Shown here: positions 36,384-50,098 of the stretch, piece by piece
Numbering within the stretch: position 1 is the stretch's first letter
How the letters are laid out: each line of letters begins with the position of its first letter
Source: Halocaridina rubra
Taxonomy: Eukaryota; Arthropoda; Malacostraca; Decapoda; Atyidae
Length of the DNA stretch: 64,000 nucleotides
Reading direction: 5' to 3'
NCBI GenBank assembly: GCA_037179515.1
Contig: JAXCGZ010001915.1
Span: 47,501 to 111,500, forward strand
Position numbers and translations under genes: made by a program
The notes under the pieces: model-generated
What the model was told of the DNA's origin: nothing
Databases searched by the model: none
What the model saw: the letters and a program-made list of their open reading frames with translations, nothing else

Positions 36384-37160
36384 AATAAAAGCATACCTAC
36401 ACATCCATCTCTTAAACTTTTCCTTGTGTTTTTGAGTGACTAAGACTACAGTCAGTTAATCATACATAATTTCCCTAAATAAGAAATCCTGCAGAGTATT
36501 GTGAGTAAAAAGCTTAAATTTATTGTATGACGAGACTGTCCAAATATTAAAGGAAAAAATTGAGAACATTTTCGTGAGGGGAAAGAGAAGCTGCCGTCCA
36601 GTTCTGCCTTGAAGGAAATTTAGAAGAGTTGCCAGAGGTGAAGCCATCACATCACCTTACCTAATTTTTTGTGTAAATCGGGGAGAGCTATTAAGCCGTT
36701 CACCTGATCCTGTTGTTCCATATATTGTTAAAATCAGTATCTTTCCCATTTATATTAATTTGATAGCTAGTTTGAAACACGAAATAATTGAATAATTAAA
36801 TAAATACCAAAAATACACCTGTCAACTGTACTGAGTTAAGTTGCCAAATAGTACAGCTGTCTTATTTTCTTCATTTTTTTTTCTTTCATCTTTCTCTTTT
36901 ACTATTTATTTTTATTTATGTATAAATATATATTAAGTTAAATGTAAAGTCTAATCCTGTGATAACATATCTTGGTTAGCAAGTGAGTTTATCAGTTAGG
37001 AAGAATATATAGCAGAAATAGGTGGGTGCCTCCTCAGCCACAAATTCGAATTTTCCTTCAGGTTTGACTTTTGTTTTGCTGCATTTTTTCTTTTTCTTTT
37101 TATCCTCAAATTACGATAGTCAAATTTTTAAGTTAAGATGTGTGTTAAAGGTAAAGGGAT
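36384..37160. other. Unassigned block, possibly long 5' leader of A7
   Basis: About 780 AT-rich bases with pyrimidine runs and no coding sequence. A7 and A8 are alike from 37161 on. A8 is cut there by its insertion junction, so the part of this block nearest 37161 could be more family A leader. Confidence 0.4.
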
Positions 37161-37290
37161 AAATTGACTCACTAAATAGCACTTATATGGAGATATAAAA
37201 ATTCTGTGTGAAGCTTAAATAAAAGTTTTTCTCTCTTTTTTTTCTCTTTCTATTCTTCTTTCTATATTCTGTGAGAGAGAGAACATAAAA

Positions 37291-38365
37291 ATGAGGCCAT
37301 CTCTATCCCACACCTTTCCCACCCATGGGTCGGAAGGAGGGGTAGCTATTAGGAGACTTAAACAGAAAATCAAGGATTTAGTGGCAATGGTTATAAGCCT
37401 TGATAAAAAAATTCAGAATATGGATGGAGAAATGAAAGAGAATGAAACACTCAGAGAGCAAATAAGATCTTTGGAGGAAGCAAATAAAGCACAAGGGCAG
37501 GAGAGAAAGGAACTAGAAAAAAGAATAAAGAAGCTGGAAGGGGAAAAGAGTCAACTAGAAACTAGACTTTCTAAACAAGAAGATAAAAACAAACAGCTGA
37601 ATGACAACCTAAAGGAATTGGATGTTAGTTCACTGCTCTCCTCTGAGAGAGACGAGATTACTGCTTGGAATGTCCAGATTAAGGAAAACATTGATCAGTT
37701 TAGAAAAGACTTCCAGGAGCTGAATATGGAAAATGATGCCATGAAAACTTCCTTTGCTGATGCACTAAAGAGGAATGTGGCAGTAAAAGAGGCTGTAAAG
37801 GTGGTGGCACTGGAAAACATACAAACAGTTGACTATAAAGAGACAGTAATAGAAAAAAATTAAAGACGTTGTGATGGAAAGGGCAAACCCACTCATCAAA
37901 CAGGCACTTGATAAAGAGAAGACAGTGGTAATCTCATGCATAAGCGAATCCCAGGATCCAACTTGGCAGGGGAGACTTGAAGAAAATAAAGCTAGGGTTG
38001 TAGACCTGATAAGAAAGCTTGGAGTAGTTTGTGGTCCTGAGGATATTGTAAGCATGCACCAACTAGGTAAATATTCGAGGGAAGGAAAGCCGATACCAAC
38101 AAAAGTAACCTTTGAGAGAGGGGAAACATGTAGGGAAATACTGTTGAGAAAAAACGTCTAAAAGACCTTCAAGAACTCAAAGAAGTGTTTGTTAGATGAC
38201 ACAGAACACAGGAAGAGATTGGAAAGATAGAAAACTTGTTGGAAGAGGCAAGAAGGTTAAATGAGGAAAGAAATGAAGAAGAGAAGAATAATTTTAATTT
38301 CAGAGTTCATCCAGACAAAGGGGAGATAAAGAAGATAATGACAGAAGATCAGGGGATGGGGCCTC
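37291..38365 (+). pseudogene. A7 ORF1: coiled-coil, RRM-like RNA-binding protein, two frameshifts
   Basis: ORF1 protein packages element RNA. From the ATG at 37291 the first 190 residues are highly charged and read as a long coiled coil (about residues 25-150: KIQNMDGEMKENETL, LEEANKAQGQERKELEKR). A frameshift in the A run at about 37853-37860 follows. The next piece has VVISCISESQDPTW and KVTFERGETCREILL, the pattern of an RRM-type domain as in L1 ORF1p. A second shift in an A run at about 38148-38154 and a C-terminal helix-rich part (EEMGKIENLL equivalent) end at TAA 38368-38370. The L1-like fold is inferred from pattern, not proven. Confidence 0.8.
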
Positions 38366-38370
38366 ATTAA

Positions 38371-41194
38371 GATTGTTATACACAAATGCTGATGGATTAG
38401 CTGGTAAGGCAGTAGAATTAAAAGATAGGATTCACAACAGTAAGGCAGATATAGTAGCAATTACAGAGACTAAGTAGACTGAGGACATAAACAGTGTCAC
38501 AGTTTTTCCTAAGGGCTTCAGATTATTAAGGGTTGAAAGATCTGAGAGGACTGGTGGAGGGATAGCACTGCTCATAAGTGAAAGGATTCAAGTTGAAGAA
38601 ATAAACTTGGCTATAGAAAGTGAGTTCAAGGAATTTCTTGTTGCTCGCATAAATACTGGGTCAGAGAGCATTATAATAACTGTTGTATATAAGCCACCAA
38701 GGAACCAGAATAGGCTTGAAGTTTATGAGGAAAGTCATATAGGTACTATTGAAGTCATAAACTCAGTTGTTAACATGGCACGGGAGAAAATATGTAGGAT
38801 TTTACTTATGGGAGATTTAAATCATAAAAGATAGATTGGATAAATCTTGACCCACACAGTGGTGAGGACTCATTCGGGGCAAGATTCCTAGATTGCATAC
38901 AAGGGAATTTCCTACACCAACATGTAATGGAACCAACGAGGGCCAGGGTTGGGGATGAGCCATCACTACTGGATTTAGTATTCACAGATAATGTGTTGGA
39001 TATTGAAAATATTGAGTATGAACCACAAATAGGAAAGAGTGACCACTGTGTGTTGTTGATGGAGTATATCATTGAAGATATTCTTCCTGAGAGTAGAGGC
39101 ACTGAGGACATGAGGAGGAACTATCCGAAAGGAGATTACATCAAAATGAATGAGCTTTTTGCAGTTATTGACTGGAGAACCTTATTTTGCAACAAATCTG
39201 TACAAGAAATGTATGACATCTTTTGTGAGAAATATGGGAAGATAGTAGATTGCTGCATACCTGTCACCAAAGTAGGTGTAATTCATGCCAGAGAGAAATG
39301 GTTTGATAATGGGTATAAAAGAGCTAAGGAGTGGAGAGACAAATGCTGGAAAAGGTATATGAGGAGAATAAACATAAATGCCTGGCAAACCTACAAAAGA
39401 GCAAGAAATGACTACCTAAGTAAAAGGAGAGAGGCAGAGAGAGACTATGAGAGGGACATCACCAGGAAGGCTAAAGAAAATCCCAAGCTTTTCCACAGCT
39501 TTATCAGAGGAAAACTTAAGGTAAAAGAACAGGTTTTAAGGCTAAAGAGAGCGGATGGAAGCATCACTGAGACGGATGAAGAGATCTGCAAAGAATTGAA
39601 CAAGGAGTTTCAGTCAGTATTTACAGTAGAAAATACCCCCACCCCCTCATATTGCAGAAATAGAAGCTCAAGGGCCGGTATTAGAGAACATCAACCTTAC
39701 AGCCACCGAGGTATGCAAAGCGCTGATGGATTTAGATGTTCATAAAGCTACAGGTCCTGATGACATATCCCCTCATGTGCTTAAAAAATGCACAAACTCA
39801 ATATCAGTGGCACTAAGTATCATATTTAAGGAGTCACTGGAGTCAGGGGAGATTCCAAGATGCTGGAAACAAGCAAATGTGATACCTATCTTCAAAAAAG
39901 AGAAGGAGGGATACGGCTCTGAACAATAGACCAGTTTCCTTGACCAGCATAGTTTGCAAAGTTATGGAGAAACTACTAAGGAAACATATCTCTCTTCACT
40001 TGGAATCCTTCAACTTTTTGTCAGTGAGGCAACATGGCTTCAGAGAAGGTAGATCAACAGTAACAAACTTATTAGAATTTTATGATGAGGTAAACCGAAT
40101 CTTACATGAAAGAGAGGGCTGGGCAGATTGCATATTTCTAGACTTCCAGAAAGCGTTTGACACTTCCTCGTGGGAGACTTATTAGGAAGCTGCAAGCAAT
40201 GGCTAGAATAGGTGGAAATGTCTTGAAATGGATAAAAATTTACTTAGAAGGAAGGGAACAGAGGGTTAGAGTAAGACACTCAGTGTTTGAATGGAGAAGA
40301 GTTAGTAGTGGAGTTCCACAGGGTTCAGTTTTAGGGCCACTTTTGTTCCTTGTATATGTAAATGACCTACCAGATTCTGTAAATTAATTCATGAATATGT
40401 TTGCAGATGATGCAAAGATTGTGAAGAAAGTAAGAAACGAGAACAGTGGTAGAGAACTTCAGGAAGATCTAGATAGTCTTTATGAGTGGTCAGAAAAGTG
40501 GCTAATGAAATTCAATACTTCAAAATGTAAGGTAATGAGAATGGGTACAAGTGCAAGAAGACCCAAGCTTGACTACTCGGTGGCTGGAGTACAACTTTAA
40601 GAGACAGAAAATGAGAGAGATCTAGGAGTAAACATACTGGCAGATTTGTCTCCAGAAATACATATAAATGGCATAGTAAGGGCTGCATATGCATTCTTAT
40701 CAAATGTAAGGGTAGCCTTCAGGCACATGGACAAGGAAATGCCCAGAAATATTTATGTAACCTATGTGAGGCCAAAACTCGAATATGCAGCCCCCTTTTG
40801 GAATCCGCACTTGAAAAATCCCATAGCTAAGCTTGAAATAGTTCAAAGACATGCCACGAAACTGGTGCCAGAAATACGCAATCTCAGTTATGATGAGAGG
40901 CTGAGGAAATTAGACTTACCATCACTCGAAGCTTGAAGATTGAGGGGGGATATGGTGACAGTCTTTAAATTCCTTCATGGTTATGATAGAGTGGATGGGG
41001 ATCGATTTTTTGATATGGCTGGCTCTAGAACTAGAGGTCATAGTTTGAAGCTTCGTAAGAAAGCTTCTTTGGAGGATATAAGGAAATACTTTTTCAGTGT
41101 AAGAGTAGTTGATAATTGGAATTCACTATGCGAGGAGGTAATTGATGCTATCTCAATCCATAGTGTTAAGGAAAGGTCTGATAAGTATCACTAA
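38371..41194 (+). pseudogene. A7 ORF2 remnant (endonuclease plus RT)
   Basis: It follows ORF1 exactly as in A9 and also lacks an N-terminal ATG. Damage includes TAG at 38474-38476 (leucine in A9), a lost A near 38825 just after GDLNHK, and an extra C near 39640. The A run near 39900 and the FDT-VPH block near 40160 are also disrupted. TAA replaces serine near 40385, TAA replaces Gln near 40598, and TGA occurs near 40936. The RT boxes [13 protein letters not shown] and FADDAKIV are still readable. Nonfunctional. Confidence 0.88.
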
Positions 41195-41285
41195 GTATAA
41201 AATGGAACCAATCTGGAGACGGGAAGATACGAGCTTTGGGCTCTTTCCCGTGCACACAATTAGGTAATTACAATTAAGTAATTAC

Positions 41286-42516
<1,231 letters not shown>

Positions 42517-42531
42517 ATACATACATATACA
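42517..42531. repeat. Short CATA-type linker between A10 and A11
   Basis: The linker reads ATACATACATATACA. The same tetranucleotide flanks A4 at both ends. Confidence 0.7.
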
Positions 42532-44261
42532 CTAAAGAGAGCGGATGGAAGCATCACTGAGACGGATGAAGAGATCTGCAAAGAATTGAACAAGGAGTTT
42601 CAGTCAGTATTTACAGTAGAAAATACCCCACCCCCTCAGATTGCAGTGATAGAAGCTCAAGGGTCGGTATTAGAGAACATCAACCTTACAGCCACAGAGG
42701 TATGCAAAGCGCTGATGGATTTAGATGTTCATAAAGCTACAGGTCCTGATGACATATCCCCTCATGTGCTTAAAAAATGCGCAAACACAATATCAGTGGC
42801 ACTAAGTATCATATTTAAGGAGTCACTGGAGTCGGGGGAGATTCCAAGATGCTAGAAACAAGCAAATGTGATACCTATCTTCAAAAAGGGAAGGAGGGAT
42901 ACGGCTCTGAACTATAGACCAGTTTCCTTGACCAGCATAGTTTGCAAAGTTATGGAGAAACTACTAAGGAAACATATCTCTCTTCACTTGGAATCCTTCA
43001 ACTTTTTGTCAGTGAGGCAACATGGCTTCAGAGAAGGTAGATCAACAGTAACAAACTTATTAGAATTTTATGATGAGGTAAGCCAAATCTTACAGGAAAG
43101 AGAGGGCTGGGCAGACTGCATATTCCTAGACTTCCAGAAAGCGTTTGACACTGTTCCACATGGGAGACTTATTAGGAAGCTGCAAGCAATGGCTAGAATA
43201 GGTGGGAATGTTTTGGAATGGATAAAAACTTACTTAGAAGGAAGGGAACAGAGGGTTAGAGTAAGACACTCAGTGTCTGAATGGAGAAGAGTTAGTAGTG
43301 GAGTTCCACAGGGTTCAGTTTTAGGGCCACTTTTGTTCCTTGTATATGTAAATGAACTACCTGAGTGTGTAAATTCATTCATGAATATGTTTGCAGATGA
43401 TGCAAAGATTGTGAAGAAAGTAAAAAACGAGAACAATGGTAGAGAACTTCAGGAGGATCTAAATAATATGCATGAGTGGTCAGAAAAGTGGCTAATGAAA
43501 TTCAATACTTCAAAATGTAAGGTAATGAGAATGGGTACAAGTGCAAGAAGGCCTAAGCTTGACTACTCGGTGGCTGGAGTACAACTTCAAGAGACAGAAA
43601 ATGAGAGAGATCTAGGAGTAAACATACTGGCAGATTTGTCTCCAGAAATACATATAAATGGCATAGTAAGGGCAGCATATGCATTCTTATCAAATGTAAG
43701 GGTAGCCTTCAGGCACATGGACAAGGAAATGTTCAGAAATATTTATGTAACCTATGTGAGGCCAAAACTCGAATATGCAGCCCCCTTTTGGAATCCGCAC
43801 TTGAAAAATCCCATAGCTAAGCTTGAAAAAGTTCAAAGACATGCCACGAAACTGGTGCCAGAAATACGCAATCTCAGTTATGATGAGAGGCTGAGGGAAT
43901 TAGACTTACTATCACTCGAAGCTAGAAGAGTGAGGGGGGATATGGTGACAGTCTTTAAATTCCTTCATGGTTATGATAGAGTGGATAGGGATCGATATTT
44001 TGATATGGCTGGCTCTAGAACTAGAGGTCATAGTTTGAAGCTTCGTAAGAAAACTTCTTTGCATGATGTAAGGAAATACTTTTTCAGTGTAAGAGTAGTT
44101 GATAATTGGAATTGGCTAAGCGAGGAGGTAGTTAATGCTATCTCAATCCATAGTTTTAAGGACAGGTATGATAAGTATCACTAAGTATAAAATGGAACCG
44201 ATCAGGAGACGAGAAGATACGAGCTTTGGGCTCTTTCCCGTAAACACAATTAGGTAATCAC
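42532..44261 (+). mobile_element. LINE family A copy A11: 5'-truncated, linker end, RT and 3' end
   Basis: It starts in the linker before the RT (KRADGSITETDEE) and runs to the hairpin (one G-to-A change in the outer stem) and a single tail unit. The tail end abuts the 3' end of D at 44262. It is close to A8 and A3 in sequence. Confidence 0.9.
42534..44184 (+). pseudogene. A11 RT ORF with a single nonsense codon
   Basis: One frame is open from the 5' break to TAA 44182-44184 except for TAG at 42853-42855 (tryptophan in IPRCWKQANV of A9). All RT boxes are present: [31 protein letters not shown] and FADDAKIV. It lacks the endonuclease and any start. Confidence 0.9.
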
Positions 44262-45081
44262 ATGCCTCATTCCCCCTTGTAGGGGAGTGGCCTTACCAAG
44301 AAATGCGCATTCACCACGATCCACAAATACCTCAACCACTCCTCTCAGCTCTTTGGGGATAATGGGTTGCCACATCTCTCCCCCTTCCACCCTGCTTGGG
44401 TCACCTACAAGGTAGGCAGATAAGGCTATGCTACAATAATACCCGACAGCCGCAGCTGTTTTACCCCCACCACTTCATCACATGGCAACTCCCCTCACAC
44501 CCGTCCATCACAGTTCACTGAGCTAGCAGGTGCAAGAAATCCCTTTGAGCCACGTCATAAATGCACAACCTTCCTCCACTCATTCCTCTTCCCTGTTCCA
44601 CTAACAATCCTCGTGCATTCAATGCCCTTTTCATGCCATCCATCCATTTCATATTAGGTTTCCCTCTTGATCTAACACCAATCACTTTCCATGTGTCCAA
44701 CCCAACTCAACACTTTCTGATCTAATTTGTCTGACAGCTTCATTTCAACACCCATTATCTGCCTGACATCCTCATTTCTTACGCTCTCAATTCTAGATAC
44801 ACCAATAATACCTCTCAAACACCTCATCTCCATTCAAATCAACTTGTTCCCATCCTCCTCTTTTTCATTCCAAGTCTCTGCACCATGCAATGCTGATGGT
44901 ACAATCACACTTTCATATATCCTTCTCTTTGCATTCATTTCCAAATATCTATTTCTCATTACACTTTTCAACCCACAGAGACATTTACTTGCTTCCTTCA
45001 ATCTGTGATTTACTTCTACATCCCCTCGTCCACTCCTTTATACATGCAATCCCAGATACTTAAAACTCTCAACTTTTTCAG
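44262..45081 (-). pseudogene. LINE family D copy, 3' part (RT C-terminus and 3' end)
   Basis: The minus-strand C-terminal region of a fourth APE-type LINE. EKVESFKYLGLHV lies at the left edge of the break (45080), then pieces in several frames, then DTWKVIGVRSRGKPNMKWMDGMKRALNARGL (44700-44600). The RxRGRPxxxWxDGVK pattern is the usual end of this RT type. The 3' UTR ends ATGCCTCATTCC on the plus strand at 44262. Frames are heavily decayed. It joins 47740-50031 across B3. Confidence 0.78.
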
Positions 45082-47739
45082 GCTATCTTCTCACCCACAT
45101 GCCGAAAATCTCTAAATTGGAGATTTCATTGTACACCACAGTGAGCGGCTTAATTCTTCTCACATCGATGTGGGAGGAAGAGAGGCCCTTACTTTCTCTT
45201 TTACTCACGATCTGGAGCAAATTATCAAATATCCTACTCGTGTTCCTAATCATCACGAACATGCAGCAAACACTCTTGACCTATCTCTTACTTCTAACCC
45301 TTCAAACTACTCTTAGTCTGTGCTTCCCCTCTTCGTAAATCTAACCACTCTATGATCTCAATCTCTTCCATTTTTGCTCCCCCTCCATCAATCCCTCCTA
45401 CTCAGTACCTCCTTTGGTACTTTGAGCGTATCCAACATGAAAATTTGAGTATCTTCCTCTTTGACTTCCCATAGGATGACTACTGCTTTTGGTCCTGCAG
45501 CCCTGATCAGGTATCCCTAATAGTTGCCGAGATTATGACCTCGGGAAAGGAGGCATACACCCCCTCTTCTGCAAAAACTTTCTCTCCCCCTAAACCTTGG
45601 TTTGACCGTGCCTACTCCATGGCTATCCAGGCCAGGAATCGGGCACACCGATCTTACCAAGCCTCTTCTTTAGATTTAAGTCGCTCTGCTTTTATTGTAG
45701 TTAGGAATCGCTGTACTGCTCAGATTCAAAGGTCTAAGGCTTCCTTTATAAGAAGGAAAGCTGATGACCTTAACTCCTCTCCCACTGACAAATGCTTCTG
45801 GTCCTTAGCCAAAAACCTCTCCAAAAACTTCTGTAACTCAAGCTTTCCCCCTCTCAATCATTCTGATGGTTCTATAACTTGCTCTCCCACTGACAATGCC
45901 ACTCTCTTTGGCTCTCATTTTTCTGACAATTATTCTATAAACGATTCCAGTGCACCTGCCCCTCAATCTTTACCCCTCTTTAACACTATGCCCTCCCTTA
46001 TTCATTCCTCATGCAAAGTTCATAAGGTTCTTCACTCGCTAAAGATAAACAAGGCATTTGGTCCCAACGGTATACCTGCAAGGTTCCTTAAGGAGTTTGC
46101 AAATGAACTGGCTCCCGTGCTTAGCCGTCTTTTTTGCCTCATTCTGTCAACCAGTATCAAATCTTCATCCTGGAAGCATGCTCTAGTTCAACCTGTTCCT
46201 AAGAAGGGTGACAGCTCTATTCCTTCAACTGTCTACCTATTGCCCTAACCTCCTTTATTGCTAATGTTTTCGAAACTTTGCTGAATGCTCACTTCTTGCA
46301 ACACCTTGAATCTAACTCACTTATCTCCGATCGTACTCCCGGCTTCCGCAAGTCAAGATCTACTGGTGACCTACTGTCCTATCTGACTCATGTATGATCA
46401 TCATTTCTGAGGAACTATGTAGAATCCTTTGTCGTCTCCCTTGATTTCTCTAAGGCTTTTGACAGTCTGGCACAAGGCTCTGTTAGCCAAACTCCCTGCC
46501 TATGTACCCCTACTTTCTGTTCTCTAATTTCCTGTTTTCCTTCTGACTGTTTTATATCTGTAGTTGTTGATGGAGCGACATCTAGCCCTTTCTCTGTTAT
46601 CAGTGGTGTTCCACAGGGCTCAGTTCTGTCACCTACTCTGTTCCTTCTCCTCATCAATGATCATTTACAATTCCCATCTTCCTCTCTTCTTCATGCCTTT
46701 GCTGATGATTCTGCCCTTCATTTTTCCTCTGCCTTTTCTTCACAAACTTCATCTGCTACTCGTAATCAGTCTCCTATCACTCTTTCTTCTACTCTCATCT
46801 CCGATATGCAGAGGATATCTGAGTTGGGCACTCAAAATTTAGTTAAATTCAAAGCCTCCAAGACAGTTTCTGGCTATCTCTTTATCTTCTTCTCCTCTTG
46901 ATAACCCTATTGTCTTCGAAACTAACGAAATTTACCCTCTTAATTTTTTCTATACACTAGGAATCCATGTAGCCTCCAACTTTTCTTGGAGGAATCACAT
47001 AATCCAAATTTCTACATCTTTCTCCAAAAAATTGGAGTTTTTGTTATGCTTTCGTCATTACTTTTTCTCTTTACAGTTACTTAAAATCTATAAAGTCTTA
47101 TCCGACTTTGCTCAGAATACTGTTCACACATCTGGGGTGCTTCTTCTTATACTAATCTCCTTGATAGGGTTCAATCTAAGGTAGTCAGAGTTATTAATGA
47201 TCCTTCTCTTACTTCTAATCTGGATTCTCTCTCTCTTTGACGTAAGGTTTCTTCCCTTTCCCTTTTCTATTGCTACTACTTCCGTCGCTGCTCTGATGAG
47301 CTGGAGAGTCACATCCCTCCCCCACTGCTAAGGCCGCGTAACACTTGCCAAGCGGCTTCATCTCACAGGTTCTGTGTGGAGATTTGTAGCTCGCGGATTG
47401 GTCAGTGCAGTGACTGCTTCTTCCCATCTACCTCCAGTCTCTGGAACTCCCTCCTTCTGTCTTTCCTAATTCTTATGAGCTATCATCCTTCAAAAAGCGA
47501 ATCTATCATCCTTCAAAAAGTGGATCTATCGTCATCTCACGGCCTAGTCCTCCATATCTCTGGGGCCTCTGTAATTTGAGTATTCTTTCTGTCTATCGTT
47601 TTCCTTTGTGTGATATTACTTCATCTTTGCCTTGTACTTAATATTTTTCTCTTCCTTCATCTTGGTGTTTTCTCATCCCCGGTCCTTTATTGATGAGGGC
47701 AGTCTTTGCCTGTCCCTGTGTCACATTCATAAAACAAAA
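45082..47739 (+). mobile_element. LINE family B copy B3, nested in D
   Basis: A 5'-truncated family B copy. It starts in the endonuclease at the block equal to SSHPHAEVLYIGDF and runs to the 3' UTR hairpin and a short A-rich tail (ATAAAACAAAA). Its flanks join D cleanly: ...AACTTTTTCA on the left and GCAACTTCC on the right, with no visible target duplication. It is older than B1 and B2. Confidence 0.87.
45100..47540 (+). pseudogene. B3 endonuclease-RT remnant
   Basis: The best block is 45535-46248 (SPPKPWFDRAYSMAIQARNRAHRSYQ, KCFWSLAKNLSKNFCNSSFPPL, NKAFGPNGIPARFLKEFANELAPVL). The GPDG box reads GPNG. Downstream, motif A (DFSKAFDS), [13 protein letters not shown] and FADDSALHF near 46690-46720 are spread over shifted frames. 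IGDF is already lost at the 5' end. Nonfunctional. Confidence 0.83.
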
Positions 47740-50028
47740 GCAACTTCCAATTCACTCCTACATTCAGTCTGCCAACATTAACACTCCTCTTGCATCTCAT
47801 AACTTTACTTTTTCCAATATTCACCAGCAACTTCCTTCTTTCACACACACACTAATAAACTCAGTCACCAAATGATTCAATTCTTTCTCTGTATCAGCCA
47901 CCAGTACAGTATCATCCACAAATAGCAACTGATTCAATTTCCACAACCTTTCATCCTCACTCACTATCTCCAAACCTCTGTCAAATACTCTTTCATTTAT
48001 TTCCCTTACCACTCCATCCAAATACTTATTAAACAACCATGGTGACATTATGCAACTTTATCGTAACCCTACATTCACCTCACACCAATCACTCATACCA
48101 ATGCCAACTCTCACACACATTCTACTATTCATGTAAAAACTCTTCTCCACCTTCAACAAGCTCCCACTAATCCCATACAGTCGTAAGATCTTACACAACC
48201 CCTCTCTATCTACCCTGTCATACGCTTTCTCTAAATCTATAAAAGCCCCAAAAGTCTTTCTACCTTTCCCAAAGAACATCTCACACACCTGTCTAACCGC
48301 AAACTCCTCATCAACGCATCCTCATCCTCTACTGAACCCACACTGTTCTTCTCCAATCAACCTCTCAGTACCTTTCCTAATTCTGTCAATTAAAACTCTT
48401 CCATATGCCTTACTAACTACACTCAACAAACTAATTCCCCTAAAACTACTACATTCGTACTAATCTCCCTTCCCTTTGTAGAGTGGAACTACCCATGCAC
48501 TCTTTCAATCAACTGGGACCCTCCCTTCCCTGAAACATACATTCAATAACCTAACCATCCATTCTTCTAATGCCTCCTTACCTTTTGACAAGCACTCAGC
48601 ATGACCTCCATCTATCCATGGTGCTTTACTTGCTTTCATTTCTCCCAATGCTAAACGTACCTCCTCTTTTTTTATATCTCTATCATTCTCGTCTCCTAAC
48701 ATGGGCATTCTCCGTTCGTTTCCCAAAGCCACAATAACTGCCTCTCTATCCTCTTTCTCATTTAGTAGGTTCTTGAAATATTCAACCCATCTCTCTCTCA
48801 ACTTTATTTCATCCACTAAAAATTGCCCATCTGCTTCTTCCACCCTCTCCTCCCTACCACATTCACCCTTCCTCCCTCTTTTCAATTCCTTCCAAAACAT
48901 CTTTTTATTCATTTCAAAACTCTCAGATAAACATTTGCCCCACCTTCAATCCACTTTTCTCTTTGCCTCCCTCACCATGTCCTTCGCTAACCTCCTCTTT
49001 GCACAATACCTTTCATAAATCTCGACATTTCCTACATGCAACCATACCTCGTAAGCCCTCTTCTTTTCATTCATTACTGCACTCACCTGCTCATTCCACC
49101 ATTCACTACCTTTCCTTTTACTTCTACCAGTTAGTCTCCTTCCAAACACTGTCTCGGCTCACTTCATAACTTTCTCCTTGAAACAGCCCCATTCTTATCC
49201 CACTCCGGTCTCCACTTTCTCTTTCACTACAGTCCACACATTTCTCACAGTAGCCTTATATTCACAGTCTTTCTCTTTTTTATACAATTCATTCACTTTT
49301 AACATTTCTCTTCTTCTCTCGCTTCTCCTCTTTCTCCACTTATCTCCCACTCTCATTCAACTTTCCACTAAATATTGATCAGATATTCCACCAATAGCTC
49401 CTCTCAGTACATTTGCATCCAATACTCTTCCAATCATCCTCCTGTTCACCAAAACATAGTCCATTAATGCTCTGTCAACTACTCGTCCATTATCCACTTT
49501 GACCAATGTATACTTGTGCACATCCTTCTTTTTTAATATAGTATTAGTAATCAATATCTCTCTCTCAAATTCACATTTCAATCATTTTCTCTCCACTCTC
49601 ATTCCTACCAGGTACTCCATACTTCCCAATTACACCATTCACTGGCTCATTCCCTACTCTAGCATTCAAATCTCCCATCAACACCACATTCACATTCATT
49701 CCCAAGTCTTCCATACGTTCAATTTGATCCAAAATTCTTCTCTTTCTTTCTCACTTCTCTCATTGTCAGAGCCATATACACTCACAAACGCCCAAGCCTT
49801 GCATCCCAGTCTCATTTTAGCCACTATTATTCAAAATGATACTTCCTTCCATTCCACCACACACTTAATCATCTATTCACTTATTCACAGAGCCACTCCC
49901 TCTCTTCCTTTCCCCCTCTCAACTCCAGACACCCTATCTACCACTCTCCCAAATGTCACCTCACCATTCCCTTTTATCTTAGTTTTGTTCAATGCAAGCA
50001 CATCTATCTTGCTGTGCACAAACATACT

Positions 50029-50031
<3 letters not shown>
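47740..50031 (-). pseudogene. LINE family D copy, 5' part (endonuclease and RT), decayed
   Basis: On the minus strand from 50031, the endonuclease has NARVGNEPVNGV and YGVPGRNESGEK near 49650-49600, then KKKDVHKYTLVKVDNGRVVDRALMDYVLVN and GGISDQYLVES (49540-49360). A linker holds SEWWNEQVSAVMNEKKRAYEVW (near 49110). The RT has KMFWKELKRGRKGE, KASKAPWIDGGHAECLSKG (GMDG-type box reading WIDG), then FIDLEKAYDRVDREGLCKIL, MSPWLFNKYLDGVVREI and LLFVDDTVLVAD (near 47930). Several frameshifts separate the blocks. It is a distinct family from A, B and C. The clade was not assigned. Confidence 0.82.

Positions 50032-50094
<63 letters not shown>
50032..50094. repeat. (TA)n microsatellite at the 5' end of D
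   Basis: About 62 bases of pure AT dinucleotide between the truncated 5' end of D and the block that may hold the Gypsy F LTR. Confidence 0.95.

Positions 50095-50098
<4 letters not shown>

Larger units (their letters stand above)
37161..41285 (+). mobile_element. LINE family A copy A7: full structure from 5' UTR to tail, decayed
   Basis: This has a 5' UTR with a CT-rich run, ORF1 from the ATG at 37291, ORF2 from about 38368, a 3' hairpin (about 41218-41250) and two tail units. The first bases shared with A8 (ACTCACTAAATAGCAC) lie at 37166. The tail is directly followed by the 5' end of another family A copy. Frames are broken in many places, so the copy is older than A8 and A9. Confidence 0.9.

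Noticed and set aside
48505..48912. Independent small gene
   Set aside because: It is the LINE D linker and RT start (KMFWKELKRGRKGE, KASKAPW) in one surviving frame.
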